Shown piece by piece: positions 1 through 11,216 of a stretch of DNA of 64,000 bases (position 1 is its first letter; every line of letters starts with the position of its first letter). Source of the stretch: Cryptomeria japonica (lineage: Eukaryota > Streptophyta > Pinopsida > Cupressales > Cupressaceae); the NCBI RefSeq assembly GCF_030272615.1, contig NC_081406.1:111507783-111571782 (forward strand), in the 5' to 3' direction. The notes under the pieces were generated by a model, which saw only the letters and a list, made by a program, of their open reading frames with translations, made no database searches and was not told the origin of the DNA. The position numbers were made by a program, and so were the translations under genes.

Positions 1-1335
1 CATACACACAAAGCATAGTTGTGAAACTTGTGAATAACTCGTAAAATTCACGAGTTGAAACTGCTCGTAAGTTACTTGTGGAACAACTAATGGCTGTTTA
101 TTAAAATAAGCTCACCATTGACTTGACAAGCAAATAAGCTCACCATTAACTTGCCAATTGCTTGTCAAAACTCGGCCACAATTTTATAACTCATTTGTTT
201 GAAAATGTTCCAATTTTGATTATTTTGAGCTCTGCATTTAGCTAGGATCTGAAGGCTTTAAGGAGCAGATTTTGAGCAAATTTTCTTCAATGGTAATCTT
301 GCTAGTTTTTTTGTTTGTTGTTTTATTTTGAAGACATTTTCAGATTTTTTGTTTATTTTTGTTTTACTTTTTATTCCTTGTTTATTTTTATTGATACATC
401 AATTGTGGAGTTGGGATCCACTCCCTTGTATACAAAATAAAATCTATTAACAGTAGTTTGAACATCAACCCTTGAGTAGGGGTGCTTTAGAAGTTACAAC
501 TTAAGCCAAAAACCATCACTATTGAAATCTTTAAGAACTGCTTATTTGTATTGAGAACTGAAGCTATGATTGTAGTTGTCTTGCTGCGCAGCAATAGTCT
601 TTCGAAGACTGTTTATAAGTAATGAGTTTACAGTTAATGGCTTTTAGTAATTTATTTACTGTTAGTCTGCTAGGTTTTCGTTTGTTTATTTTATTTATTT
701 TTTGTTTTGCCAGTGTTTTAGTAAATTTCCATTTTTTCACAATCTGCAAGTAGATTATCAACACTGAAACTCTCATTTGTAATTTTTATTTATGTTGAAA
801 CTTGTGTATTAAACTTGTTATTTTTTTTTGGTATATGATATGTATTAAACTCTAATTTTGATCCATATATGAAGTCAGTCAAGTGATTGAAATTTTTGGG
901 TCAGGCAAGTTATTGCTGAGTTCATTTTTTTCAACTATGGTCAAATAACTGCCAAGGTTGTGTGGTTGTGCACTGCACAGAAATGATGAGGCTGATGCAT
1001 GTGCAGCTGCATTTGAAGCAATACGGCTAGATGTATAGCGATGTGTGAAGCATCTTGGCACTATACGAGCACACAAGAGAACTATGCAAGGAATGTAATG
1101 CATATAGTGTTGTCTTATGAATTGATGTGCGAGACTGCACTCAGCTCACAAGAATACATTGGTTGGTCCACAGTTGTCTCACTCACCCTTTAGCTAGCTT
1201 ATAGACTGTGCTTTTGACCTATATTTAGACATGTGGAATGACTTTTAAGATATGAATGTGATATGTTTACTATTATAAACTCATTGATTCAATTGGTCAA
1301 GCCACTTTTCAAATTTGCATCAAATTTTCTATAAG

Positions 1336-1372
<37 letters not shown>

Positions 1373-1572
1373 GCTTGTACCTTTAGCATTAGGTTTGCAG
1401 AAGGTTAGCTAGTTGGAGTATGATCTGTGAGCACAACTTGTTTAGGATCTTGGGCCATTTGGTTCCATTGCTTCACAAGGGCTCCATTTAGCATTTGTTG
1501 GAAAGGATATCTTGTCTCCTCAATATCTTCAGCCATTAGGATGTACATTAAGTTAACTTGGTTGCACCTGTG
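1..1572. other. AT-rich non-coding DNA, presumed upstream intron
   Basis: No convincing coding segment on either strand. The stretch lies upstream of the ABHD17-like terminal exon and shows none of the earlier exons of that family (nucleophile elbow, N-terminal Cys cluster), so it is probably intron. It contains a short AT microsatellite. The small open frames here are AT-driven or antisense and have no recognisable domain. Confidence 0.5.
1336..1363. repeat. (TA)n microsatellite
   Basis: About 14 uninterrupted TA units followed by a short ACAC run. Simple-sequence repeat, likely length-polymorphic. Confidence 0.95.
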
Positions 1573-1910
1573 AGAGCAGCTGATTTTTTTATTTTTTGAT
1601 CGTTGAAAATAGTATGTATTTTATTAAAATAAAGGAAAGCTTTACATTGATCAGATAATGTTATCAAAATGGCTATCATGCCACCCTTTCATTATAACCC
1701 TATCTCCAACACCTTCAAAAACTTCCACAGACTATAGACATAACTATACAGTCCTCCTAATTCTATATGGGTATTAAACAACCCGACTGAAAGCACATAA
1801 CAATTTGCAAAGTGCCATACTAGTGACAGGCATCCACTATATACTATCCGAAGTCTATAATTATATAAACTACACATACAAAAAGACATTGCATCATAAA
1901 AGAAGTGCTT

Positions 1911-2525
1911 TCAGCCCAGATGAACAATTTTCTTTTCTTTTGCCTTGGACACTTGCACTCGCACAGGGCTGTTGATCCGGAAGTCACTTGGCTCAAAGCC
2001 TGGTTCTGACCCATCCTTCTTTTCTGCTTCTGCTTCTATCCGTGCCAACACCTCCCTCTCATGCAGGAACTCCAAGAGAGATTTCCAACCTACTTGGGCC
2101 TCTGTTTTGCACTCCTCCTGTGACTCTTTAGCATTCCACACAATAAAAAGCCCGAGACCCTCCACACTCTTGCCTACCTCTCGCCAGTCGCCCTTTGCTT
2201 CCTTAAAGCCCTTCCCCAGTATCACCGAAGCCATTATTGCTTTTAGACCAAAGACCCATTCCTCCTTAATGTATTCTCTCACTACCCAGTCCATCTCCGC
2301 CTTGGTTCCAAGTTCAAAACCCCAGGCGAGAAACATAGACACAATATCCGCGTTCACTCAGTAACAGTGTTCCGTCTTCATGAACTCTTCTCCAAGAATA
2401 ATATCCAGCATTTGCAGAAACAACGGGTCATGGATTTTGAAAACACCCTTCAGCTGCTTCTCAGAATTTCGACCCAAAAACACCAATTGTTGCTTCACTA
2501 TTCTCACAGTGAAATTTGCCTCCAT
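1911..2525 (-). pseudogene. Extra ORF downstream of LINE RNase H, one internal stop
   Basis: Reading from an ATG at 2525 (MEANFTVRIV) the frame is open for about 204 codons to a stop at 1911, broken only by a TGA at 2358-2360, which could be a former TGG. I do not recognise the product. It is charged and Glu/Lys-rich in its C-terminal half, with no membrane segment, zinc knuckle or catalytic motif that I can see. It lies between the RNase H remnant and the poly-A tail of LINE C, so it looks like a third ORF of the LINE or a captured sequence. The two other LINEs in this window show no counterpart: LINE B ends about 160 bp after RNase H. A chance frame is possible, but a near-open run of this length in AT-rich old DNA is unusual. 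Confidence 0.5.
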
Positions 2526-2562
2526 AATGCAAACACTCTTATCAACCTTGAGCCGACTATTT

Positions 2563-3571
2563 TGTAATGCCCCCACTTGGGATTTCCCTTAATTTAAACC
2601 TGAGACATCCATTCTAACCACAAATTAGAATAGTAATATATTAATAAATACAATTTTATCAGAATTAGGTATATTTTACTATAAAATTCTGAGATTAATT
2701 CGAATAATGGAACTTATCTTGATCAGCTTTCCGGATTTTGACAATTGAGGATATGTTATGAGTCATGATTGATAGAGTTAATGATACCAGCAGTTCTGAA
2801 GGTGTCATTCATTGATATGAGTGTGCAATTTGTGTCTATGACTGATTTTGTAATGGCAACTGTATTGTCGTGGTTTGTGCTGTAGTTCTTTGTCACTATG
2901 CTATGTATATAGTTATACTGTCATCCCTGACACCAGTCCATGTATTCATGCGATCTGGTTTACTGACTCTGTGCACATAGAACCACCCAATTGGGCAATG
3001 ATGGTGGTGTTCTTCCGGTTTTCTATCCATAAGTATATATAACCACTTTATGCCAAAATGTGAATGAACAACTCAGCTCATCCCCATGCATACCACTAAG
3101 AACAAAGATGTTACTGCTTGTAAAATAATAACAGTTCTGATCTTATCAATCCATGGTGATGTTATTGGATGCTTTGATTCCTTTCCTTTATATCTCTCAA
3201 TGTGAGGGAGAGGTCACACCACTTCATCATGTATACCCTTTGGCAAGAGACATGCCCTTTCACCATTAGCACCCTTTGAAAGAGTGCAACTCTTCATTAT
3301 TTCTGCCCTTTGAATGGGACACAACCTCTCATAATCAGATCTGCACTTATTATTTAAATCAGATCTGCACCTCTTATTTTCAAATTATTCCCCCTCTCAA
3401 ATGAGGTTCTCTTCTCCCTTTTATATCTCATTGTTGAGGGAGTCACAACTTTTCCTTTCATGTCTTTTGACTTTTCATTAACTCAATTAATTTTTAATTA
3501 ATCATATTTAATTATATTATTTTATATTTTAATTTTATTATTAAATTTTATTTCAAAGTGGGGACATTACA
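2563..3571. mobile_element. Solo LTR, TGTAATG...CATTACA family
   Basis: Begins TGTAATGCCCCCAC and ends GTGGGGACATTACA, giving extended inverted termini, and is flanked by the 5-bp duplication TATTT (2558-2562, 3572-3576). Part of it (about 3230-3480) clearly matches the LTRs of the miniature element at 14846-17648, including the repeated AATCAGATCTGCAC motifs, but much of the rest has diverged. No internal domain or second LTR is present, so it is a recombination-derived solo LTR inserted into LINE C after that LINE arrived. Confidence 0.88.
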
Positions 3572-3754
3572 TATTTTCAGAAAACACTTTGAAAAGAAGA
3601 AAAGAGCTATGCTATTTAAAGGCCAAAATACTCGAGACTTTGCGCCCCATATTTATGATTCCTGTCCCATCCATCCCATCCATTCACAAACTTACCAAAA
3701 AATGATGGCAAAAATCACTCTGGCAGTGTAATTTCTAGGCCTTCACCCCATTCC

Positions 3755-4180
3755 AAATCATCGCTCCCAAAAATCTGCAGAATTATTCGCATTCAGTGAC
3801 ACCACCCATTTTGACAGGGAGTCTGCCACATCATTGCTTTGCTTAATTTATTAATATTCAATGCTTCCGCCTTGCCTTGGATTAGAGCATTTACTATGAT
3901 CATCGAATCACCCTCTAAATGGATTTTTCAGACCCCAATTTGTTTGGCCAATAACACTGCTTCCAGTGCCGCATATAAGCTTCGGTGATATTGTTCGTGC
4001 CTGCCTATAATTTTTTGGCTCCCATTGCCAAGATATTACCTCTGAAATCTCTAGTCATGAAGCCTGCCCCAGAGGGACCTGGGTTTCCTTTTGAGGCCCT
4101 GTCGAAATTGACCGTGATCCAACTTCCTCCAGGCATTCCCACTGCACCTCTTTACTCACCAATGGGATTGGATTAACCCA
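3755..4180 (-). pseudogene. LINE C RNase H domain remnant
   Basis: Translating the minus strand gives an RNase H-like run: a VNFD segment, SKGNPG, a GFMTRDFRGN strand, then LEGDSM and a C-terminal NDVADSLSKW. The acidic positions expected of plant LINE RNase H (D, E, D) can be traced. The frame is broken by a TAG after GAKKL and by an apparent 2-nt TA insertion in the EAYAALEA helix, so it is non-functional. This is the most 5' part of LINE C that survives. Confidence 0.75.
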
Positions 4181-4217
4181 GTTAAGCCCATTAATGGGCC
4201 AAGAGCAGCCGATTTTT

Positions 4218-5139
4218 ACCAATTGCTACCATTTCTTGTTCTTGCTAATATTTTTAAATAATGAACATCCTTCTTCGTCCCTTATTTTTTGGTCTCAGTT
4301 TTCTTGCATATGTTTGGGCATTATATTATTAAGTTAGATTATACAAGCATGGCAAATGTTTGCTCCACTTGAGGTTGGACTTCTGAGGTGGGTGCCTGCC
4401 ACTTGTTTTTGGGGGACAAGAAGCTAGCGCAAAATTTGTAGCCGCCTATTGTTGTGGTACTAGTCTTATCTTTAACAAGGGTTCTTGATTTTAATGTCCT
4501 TTAAAAGCTGGTTTGGGTTTAAGAAAATATTTATTATCAGTAAATTTTATTGAAAAACCTTTGACCTTTCTTTGTGTGTATTCATAGACTTTAAGTGTCA
4601 TGAATGGAAACCTCTTTTATTGAAAGCTGTAAAAAAGTCTGCTTGAAATTTCAGATAATAGTATAGCTTCAAAAATAAAAATACGATGGGGAAGCAACAA
4701 AAATTAAGACTTTTAGATGAAGGGTAAATTTGAAATTATGACATTGGGTGACATGAAGGTAAACCATTAGTCCTGGGGTTTTAACTAGGCTATCCGTCTA
4801 AGTGATTATACTTCCCTTAATTACATGATCAATTTTGAGTCTGGTTTTCATTTAATTAACATGAACTTAAGAGTGAAGCTTAATTTAGAAGTGGACAAAG
4901 AAAATATTTTCCTCTAGAGCTTCGAATTTTCATTGTTCAGTTTGACAAATAACTGTCAAATATGTAAAGTATATCGAATTGTCCAGGAGATGGCTTATAT
5001 AAGGATATATGTTTATTTCTCTTTTATGTTGTTAGATTGTTGCGTGTTTCTGTTCTTTGGAATTGTGTTACAGGCCTTAATTTACAACATTTGTTCATGG
5101 TGATTTCTGGCATTCTAAGATTTTGATTTTGAAGTCAAA
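4218..5139 (+). other. Intron sequence upstream of the ABHD17-like last exon
   Basis: AT-rich, without open frames or repeats that I can identify. It ends in a T-rich tract leading to the splice acceptor at 5153. Confidence 0.6.
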
Positions 5140-5153
5140 TATGATTACTTTGC
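5140..5153 (+). promoter_or_regulatory. 3' splice site (acceptor)
   Basis: ATTACTTTGCAG followed directly by GGGACC, where protein similarity to ABHD17-type hydrolases begins. A short pyrimidine tract plus CAG/G fits a plant acceptor and fixes the exon start. Confidence 0.8.
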
Positions 5154-5638
5154 AGGGGACCTCAGATGAAGTTGTTGATTTTTCACATGGTAAACAGTTG
5201 TGGGAGCTGTGCAAGGAGAAGTATGAACCTTTATGGTTAAATGGTGGTGGTCATTGCAATTTGGAGCTTTATCCAGAATATATAAGGCATCTGAAAAAGT
5301 TTATTTCAACAGTGGGAAAGGGATCATTGCCAAGAAATGGTTCAAGGAGGAGCATTGAGCACTCTGATCCATCAAGAAAGAGTACTGACCAGCCAGAAAA
5401 GTCAAGGTTAAGTTTGGATAGACCAGAGATGTCATCAAGCAGCCTTGATCGTCCAGAAAAATCAAGAACTAGCACTGATCGGCGAGACAATAGAACTGAA
5501 AAAGCCAGGAGTAGTACAGATAGACGTGAGAAGTCACGAACAAGTGTTGATCGTGGTGATAAGTCCAGAAAAAGTACTGATCACTTTGAGAAAGCAAGAA
5601 AGAGTTTTGATCACATGGACAAAGCAAGAACAAGTTAG
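5154..5638 (+). CDS. ABHD17-like alpha/beta hydrolase, terminal exon
   Basis: This exon encodes the C-terminal part of a plant alpha/beta-hydrolase of the ABHD17 type (serine hydrolases; the animal members are protein depalmitoylases). Seen in the sequence: [18 protein letters not shown], carrying the acid residue of the triad, then [20 protein letters not shown], carrying the catalytic His. About 100 residues of low-complexity tail follow, made of roughly 11-residue repeats around a [RK]-S-x-D core ([30 protein letters not shown]). Plant homologues have this Ser/Arg/Asp repeat tail, so it is genuine. The start is the acceptor at 5153; the stop is TAG at 5636-5638. The exons with the nucleophile Ser and the N-terminal acylation Cys residues are not in the window and would lie upstream. 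No frameshift or stop is seen, so the exon looks functional. Confidence 0.88.
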
Positions 5639-6190
5639 AAGTGGGAGAAATTTGTGTGTCATGAGCCTGTAAAGTTACTCAGCTTTAGGCAGGAGAAATA
5701 TCAACCTATACATTTCTGTGTCGATTCACTCACTAATTCATCTGTTGCAGCTACAGAACAGAAGAATACCCCACTGAGTATCTGAATGAGAGTGCCTTAA
5801 GTAAAAATTGCATATTTTGGCCTATGGTAACAGTTTATATGAATTTGAACATCACAATCTGTTTGGTGAATAGGGAAGCATCAGAACTGGAGGTCACTGA
5901 TTGTGTTGCGTATCATCCATCCTTCACCAGGTGATTTTTGGGGCACTGGAATTATCTGTAGTAAATTTGGCTCGTTCAAGGTGTACCATTACTGTAATTT
6001 TTAGTATATCCGAAAGCTTTGTATAAGAGAACTACATATCTTTCTCTTTTCACATCTAACGGATGTGTATAACTGCATTTGTACTGTTTGGCGTGATTTC
6101 TTGCTTTTCATTTTACTTGTAATGGTGAGTTAAGAGGATGGTGTAGCCTGATGTTGAGGATTAAATAAACCTGTCTGAAATTGCTGTTCT
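5639..6190 (+). terminator. 3' UTR and poly-A signal of the ABHD17-like gene
   Basis: Non-coding sequence after the stop codon, T-rich towards its end, with AATAAA at 6164-6169 and a following T-rich stretch. This would make a 3' UTR of about 550 nt. The cleavage site itself is not determinable by eye. Confidence 0.5.
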
Positions 6191-7367
6191 TTCTGGTTTG
6201 CATCTCTGTCATCTTTGATGGCCATGCTTGGAGCCTTCTCTAAATTAGTGAAGTTAGAGGGCATGGTTGGGTTCTCGGTGGATTTTACTAAAAATATATA
6301 TTTTATTTTTCTACATTTGTATTAGGTTGTAATCTGTGGATGGATCTCGACTCTGATAAATTAAAATTTCGCACTTTTGTTTCGAGGCCTTTGTTTTGCT
6401 TGTTTGCTTTCCTTTTGTTTGGAAAATGCAACTACGAAGTTTGATCACTGTGTTTGTTGTTTAGACACCATATACAATATAAAGCTAGCTAGGAACAGCT
6501 CCTTATGGATGTAATACAGATCAAGATTTCAATTTTGCTTAGCAGTTTTTGAAAGTGACCTTACTTTTCGAGTCAAGTGGGCATCAACATAAGATTGGAG
6601 CTTGCTTACTACTTGCTGTGGTGTTTGAAAAGTATTTAGGAGGAGATACTTTTGCAGCAAGAAGCTGATTACTACGTAGCCTTTGAGCCTTAAATTCCAC
6701 TGTCTCCGTTGATAATGCCAAGTTGACTTTATAAAAGTAAAAACTATAAACTATAGATAAATGAACAAATGCACTTCATATATGATGATTGAGGTATTTA
6801 ATAAATCTAAGATACGTCAAGAGTTATCAAATTATGAAAACATTTAATATTCATAAATAATAATAAAGAGTTTGTTAGTAGTAAGTTTGAAGTTATATGG
6901 TTGAATAGATCCGTAGAGAGTAATTGGAATAAATTGTAGAATGCAATGCACAACACAATGAACATAATCCATACATCAATGGTTGTACATTTTGATAATT
7001 CTAAAAATATATAATTTTCTTGTTTTAAAGCAATTATGAATTTGAATTTTTTTATTTTGTTTATTGAAACAAAGCAAAAAAGTTACAGAAATAAGAGCAG
7101 CAAATAGACTGCCAAATAAAGAAGAAGATGACCCCAAATTACATATCAGCAAGTATGCATGACAATTATCAACTCTTACAAAACAGCTGAATAGACAGCC
7201 CTGAACATAAGAGCAGTCTAAACAAAAAACAGATTTGAACCAACATACATTGTGATAGAACGAAAGTCTCGAGGACTTTGAATCTGAATCTCACATGGTA
7301 TCATTACAGAGGACTTTGAAAATTTTAAGCATGCATAGATAAATTATGAAATGTTAAAAAAAATTGC
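6191..7367. other. AT-rich intergenic DNA, possible LINE 3' scrap
   Basis: No gene seen. Around 7043-7130 the T-rich run followed by GTTTATTGAAACAAAGC and AGTTACAG resembles the 3' end of minus-strand plant LINEs such as LINE B at 31790-31840, but no coding remnant or target duplication could be found, so I leave it unassigned. Confidence 0.35.
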
Positions 7368-7705
7368 AATGATAGATGATGCTTGTAAATGGATGTTTTT
7401 TTGTTTGTTCATTGAGAAAAATAAGACTGAATAAGATAAGCCCTCTCTCTCTCTATATATTGTCTAATTTAATTTAATTTAAGTTGTTTTATTTGATTTT
7501 TTAATTCTGAAACAATTCTTAAATTTGAATTAGCTTAAATGATAGATGATGCTTGTAAATGGATGTTTGTTTGTTTGTTCATTGAGAAAAATAAGACTGA
7601 ATAAGATAATCTCTCTCTCTCTATATATATTGTCTAATATAATTTAAGTTGTTTTATTTGATTTTTTAATTCTTAAACAATTCTTAAATTTGAATTAGCT
7701 TAAAT
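7368..7705. repeat. Tandem duplication, two copies of about 170 bp
   Basis: The segment starting AATGATAGATGATGCTTG at 7368 recurs at 7538 and keeps the same order: an ATGGATGTTT block, GAGAAAAATAAGACTG, a CT microsatellite (CTCTCTCTCT), TATATAT, then AATTTAAGTTG and a T-rich tail. The copies differ by a few substitutions and small indels, mainly in the microsatellite. Confidence 0.9.
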
Positions 7706-8235
7706 TTTATTATGTTATAGTTTCAATTTTAATTCTAGTTATTTAATTTAATTTTCTTAAACAATTCTTAAATTTTATTATTTATGGTTTCTATTTTAAT
7801 TTTACGTATTCATTTAAGTTATTTAATTTTACTTATTCATTCAAGTTATTTAATTTAATTTTAAAATGTTATTTAATTAATTTTTTTCTTAAACAATTTA
7901 TAATTTTAATCAATTTAAATTTATCATGTTATGGTTTCCATTTTTACTTTAGCTATTAAGTTTCATTTCATTTTAGTTATTTAATTTTATTTTTTAATTC
8001 TTAAACAATTATTAAATTTAATTAGCTTAAATTTTATTATGTTTTGGTTTCTATTTTTCATTTATTTGTTGATTTTTCTTTGATGTCTTTGTCCACTGTA
8101 ATTTTGCTAATCTCTAAATATTTAATTTATAATAAAAATCGAATTTAATTGATGAGTGACTGCACTTAATTTAAGTTATTTTATTTAATTTCATTGACAC
8201 ACACAAGCACATCAAATTAAATGCTTTTAATTTTT
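7706..8235. repeat. Degenerate AT-rich repeats
   Basis: Several imperfect recurrences of TTCTTAAACAATTCTTAAATTT and TTATGTTATGGTTTC-like words, without a clean period. It appears to be an older, decayed extension of the neighbouring tandem duplication. No coding potential seen. Confidence 0.6.
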
Positions 8236-8859
8236 ATTAACAAACATGTTTTTTTTTGTATTAATTATGAGTAAACAAGTACAAAGTAACCATAAGGAGA
8301 GTCAGACTTATAACTTATGCACTCTAGAGCTATAAACTAGTAAATTTCACATCATGATATATGTAGCATATGCTGAAGTTGGTATAGACAATTATAGCTA
8401 TACAATAATACTTACATATTTTACATATAAGGATATTAATTCTCAAAATTTAAAATTGGACAAAAGACCCATACATGGACAAAAATGAAAAAAAGTGACT
8501 AACAACTATCCTCTTAGTGATCCATCCATGAGGTCCATCCCAATGGACCCTCCATTTAGATAACACTCTTGACTCCTGGCACAACTCTGACTTTAGTCAT
8601 CTGGGTGTGATATTGTTGCTTTATCTTCTTGCCTTCATTAATCTCTTTCACACAGGTCTCTGATGCACTCACTAATGGAGATCATTCACCAGTGAACTTT
8701 GACCAAGTATAGCCATGGGAGAGCTTTGGCAAGTAAACATGAACTTCACCTTCATTGATGAATCTTTCAAACTTCTTGGGGGTGAGCTTCATCACTAAAG
8801 TAACCTGCACATCAATAGTGTAAGATATGAGTCTCCTTAGAGATGCAGTAAGCGTTCAG

Positions 8860-10755
8860 TACTTGTTTTGGAATAATGATTCATTTCTAAATTTCCATAT
8901 AATCCATAATATTTTGCAAGAAAGAATAGACCAAAAGAGATTGCAATCTTTTTTCATGCCTTTAATATAACCATGCATGACATCCAACTAGGAAAAACCA
9001 TTGTTAAAGTTGATTCCAAACATATTCTAAACCTCTTTAGCAAATGAATAGTTAAAAAAGATATGCATGACTCTTTCATAAATTTTGCATAAATTACAAA
9101 TAACCGAATCATTATGAGCATCTTTAATAGGAAGTCTATGAAGCAAAACTTGCCATTTAAACTTTTTTTCTTAGGAGAGATATCAAAATGCTAGAGAGAA
9201 GAAAAAACTTTATTCCAGTTATTATTAGAATATTGAATATTCCAAATAGAATTTAAATGCATAATAATATCAGAATTAGAAGTTAAAGATTGATAAACCG
9301 TCTTGGCCTTAGTATTCTTTAGCACTGATCCATCCACCCATGTGTATGAGAGGAATCTATCATCCCCCATGCTACATGCTCTGGGTAGATCAAGCCTGGC
9401 ACAAGCTTATCTAATCATGGTATAAGTCCGCTAATTAGAAGGAGGAATTTGAAACTTTTGGCTAATATCACACCAAGAGAGGAGGTTATTATTATAGAAA
9501 ATATCAGTGAAGGTGCATATACCCTTTTGTGCCCATTTTTTGCCAGAGCATCCTGGAACCAAGGCAAGGGGCTTGTCATTGTGCTTTAGATTCGACTAGA
9601 TATATTTTTCTCCACAAATAGTGTTATCCTTACAAATGACCCCATTATTAGCAACAAGGTGTCTTATGAACTCCTAGGCCTTCCAAATTGTCCTGAAGAC
9701 ATTGGAGCCTGCAGGGGACACAGAACTTACCGACAATTAAATCATCAAAGGGGAGCATCTTCCAGGATTTGGCCTGCTTTGGCACAACAAGTTTTATATT
9801 ATTCCTAACTAGAATTTACCATGGCTCCTCTCCAAGTGCATGAAGGATCCATTTGGTTGCAATATCAATGCCCTAGATTTTTAAGTCTTTAAGTCCCAAA
9901 CCTCCCATGGATCTATTAATGCAACACCAATTTCATTTCACACAGTGCCATTTTTTCTTTCCTCTACCATCAGACCAAAGAAAATCCCTAATGTTTTTCT
10001 GGATCTCATTCACCGGATAACTACTAAACATCCAAATCGAGGCATGGTAGATGTTATACAAAGAGAGGATCTTTTGACACACTTGCAGCCTACCTGCTAA
10101 TGAAAGATAATGCCTATTCCATTTGTTCAGTTTACTCTCTGTTTTAGACCTGACCCAGTGCCACATCTCCTTAAGGTAGGGATCCATTGCAAATGGTATG
10201 CCCAAGTACCTCGCTTGTAAGGGCTGCCCCATTGAAAGCCAAATTTATGAAGCCATGGGGGGGCGGTGAGGGATCATCTCATCCCAGCGTCCCAGCGTAA
10301 TGGATTTGGGGGTGGAGATTTTTGCTCCAAAAGAATCACAAATTTTTTTTTAGTTTGGCCAAGAGAGAGTCTAAATTCTCCTCTTCAAGATTCAAAGAGA
10401 AGCCGTATCATCGACAAACTGGATTTTAATCAGATCCACATTGTTGGGCAAGGTGGTTCCTTTCACCTTGGGGGATAGGGAGGAGTCTCCGAGAAGGTAG
10501 AACAAAGCATCAACAACAATTACAAATAGAGCAGGTGCAAGGGGGCAACCTTGCCTGATAGATTTGGTAAGGGAGATGGGTCTGGATCTAGCATTATCAA
10601 CTTCAACTTGAGCAGAGGCATCTCTTAGTAGAATAGAGACCATATGACAAAATTCCTTTGGGAAACCAAAAACATCCAATATCATGATTAGGGAGGATAA
10701 GGACAGACATATGGATTTTGCTTTCCTCCAAAAGAATCGGAAGAGCAAGAAGAAA
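8860..10755 (-). pseudogene. LINE A reverse transcriptase C-terminal half and zf-RVT region
   Basis: Minus-strand translation shows an RT palm part with FGFPKEFCHMVSILLRDAS, then IRQGCPLAPALFVIVV and the catalytic FVDDTASL (about 10395-10690). The thumb/connection follows with YLGIPF, LSLAGRLQVCQKILS and FLWSDGRGKKKWHCVK (9933-10232), then NRSMGGLGLKDLK near 9870. A zinc-binding zf-RVT-like block lies near 9060-9150 (LLHRLPIKD, then CNLC). A TGA follows FVDDTASL and further stops break the frame. The N-terminal part of RT and the endonuclease are deleted, so the domain cannot be active. Confidence 0.8.
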
Positions 10756-11216
10756 AATGCACAAATATTGGAGGATTATCAGATGGTTTTTTATAGCCTC
10801 TATAACCACATCTTTCAAAGTGTGAAGTTCTAAAATGAGCGGGGAGTTATTAATCTCCGTGTTGTTGGAAGTGCCATGGGGGGTATCCACAAAACTATTA
10901 CTAGGTAGGTTAGAATTTTGCTTCCATTTAGCGAGGATAGGGAAATTCCTCTGGATTTGCCCTTCTCGTCTACATAAAAAATAGGTGTTAATTCTGTCTA
11001 GAGACTCAATCATACAAAGAACATGATCCTTATCCAAATTAATTTCAACAAAATTAGGGAGATCCTTACCTAGGTTGAGAGAGATAAGAACCCTGGCATC
11101 AAGATGGGGAACTAGGGAATGGATGTTCTCCACTCTTAGGACACGACCAACAAAGGTAAGCAATTGCGGAATAAATCTCCACAAAAGGGGCAAAAAGTTT
11201 TTTATGGCTATCCATC
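10756..11216 (-). pseudogene. LINE A ORF1, C-terminal part
   Basis: Minus-strand frame continuous with the segment at 21691-22262 once the nested LTR element and one copy of CCATC are removed. It contains a degenerate nucleocapsid-like site: YFLCRREGQIQRNF stands where plant LINE ORF1 proteins have a CCHC knuckle, so two Cys and the His appear replaced. It then runs into RT sequence near 10740-10790, which marks the internal deletion. An RNA-binding ORF1 role is inferred from position and residual similarity. Confidence 0.6.

Larger units (their letters stand above)
1589..4201 (-). mobile_element. LINE C, 5'-truncated L1-type retrotransposon with poly-A tail
   Basis: The ends are set by a 16-bp target duplication with one mismatch (AGAGCAGC[T/C]GATTTTT at 1573-1588 and 4202-4217). 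On the minus strand the element starts inside the RNase H domain, runs through an extra ORF and a 3' UTR, and ends in an A-rich tail (the T-rich run after 1588). Without the inserted solo LTR (2563-3571) it is about 1.6 kb. Endonuclease and RT are absent, as expected of a 5'-truncated LINE. It sits in the presumed intron of the ABHD17-like gene, opposite to the gene. Confidence 0.85.

Noticed and set aside
879-1103. 74-codon Cys/Ala-rich minus-strand ORF near the left edge
   Set aside because: No domain, splice sites or neighbours support it; AT-rich intronic DNA.
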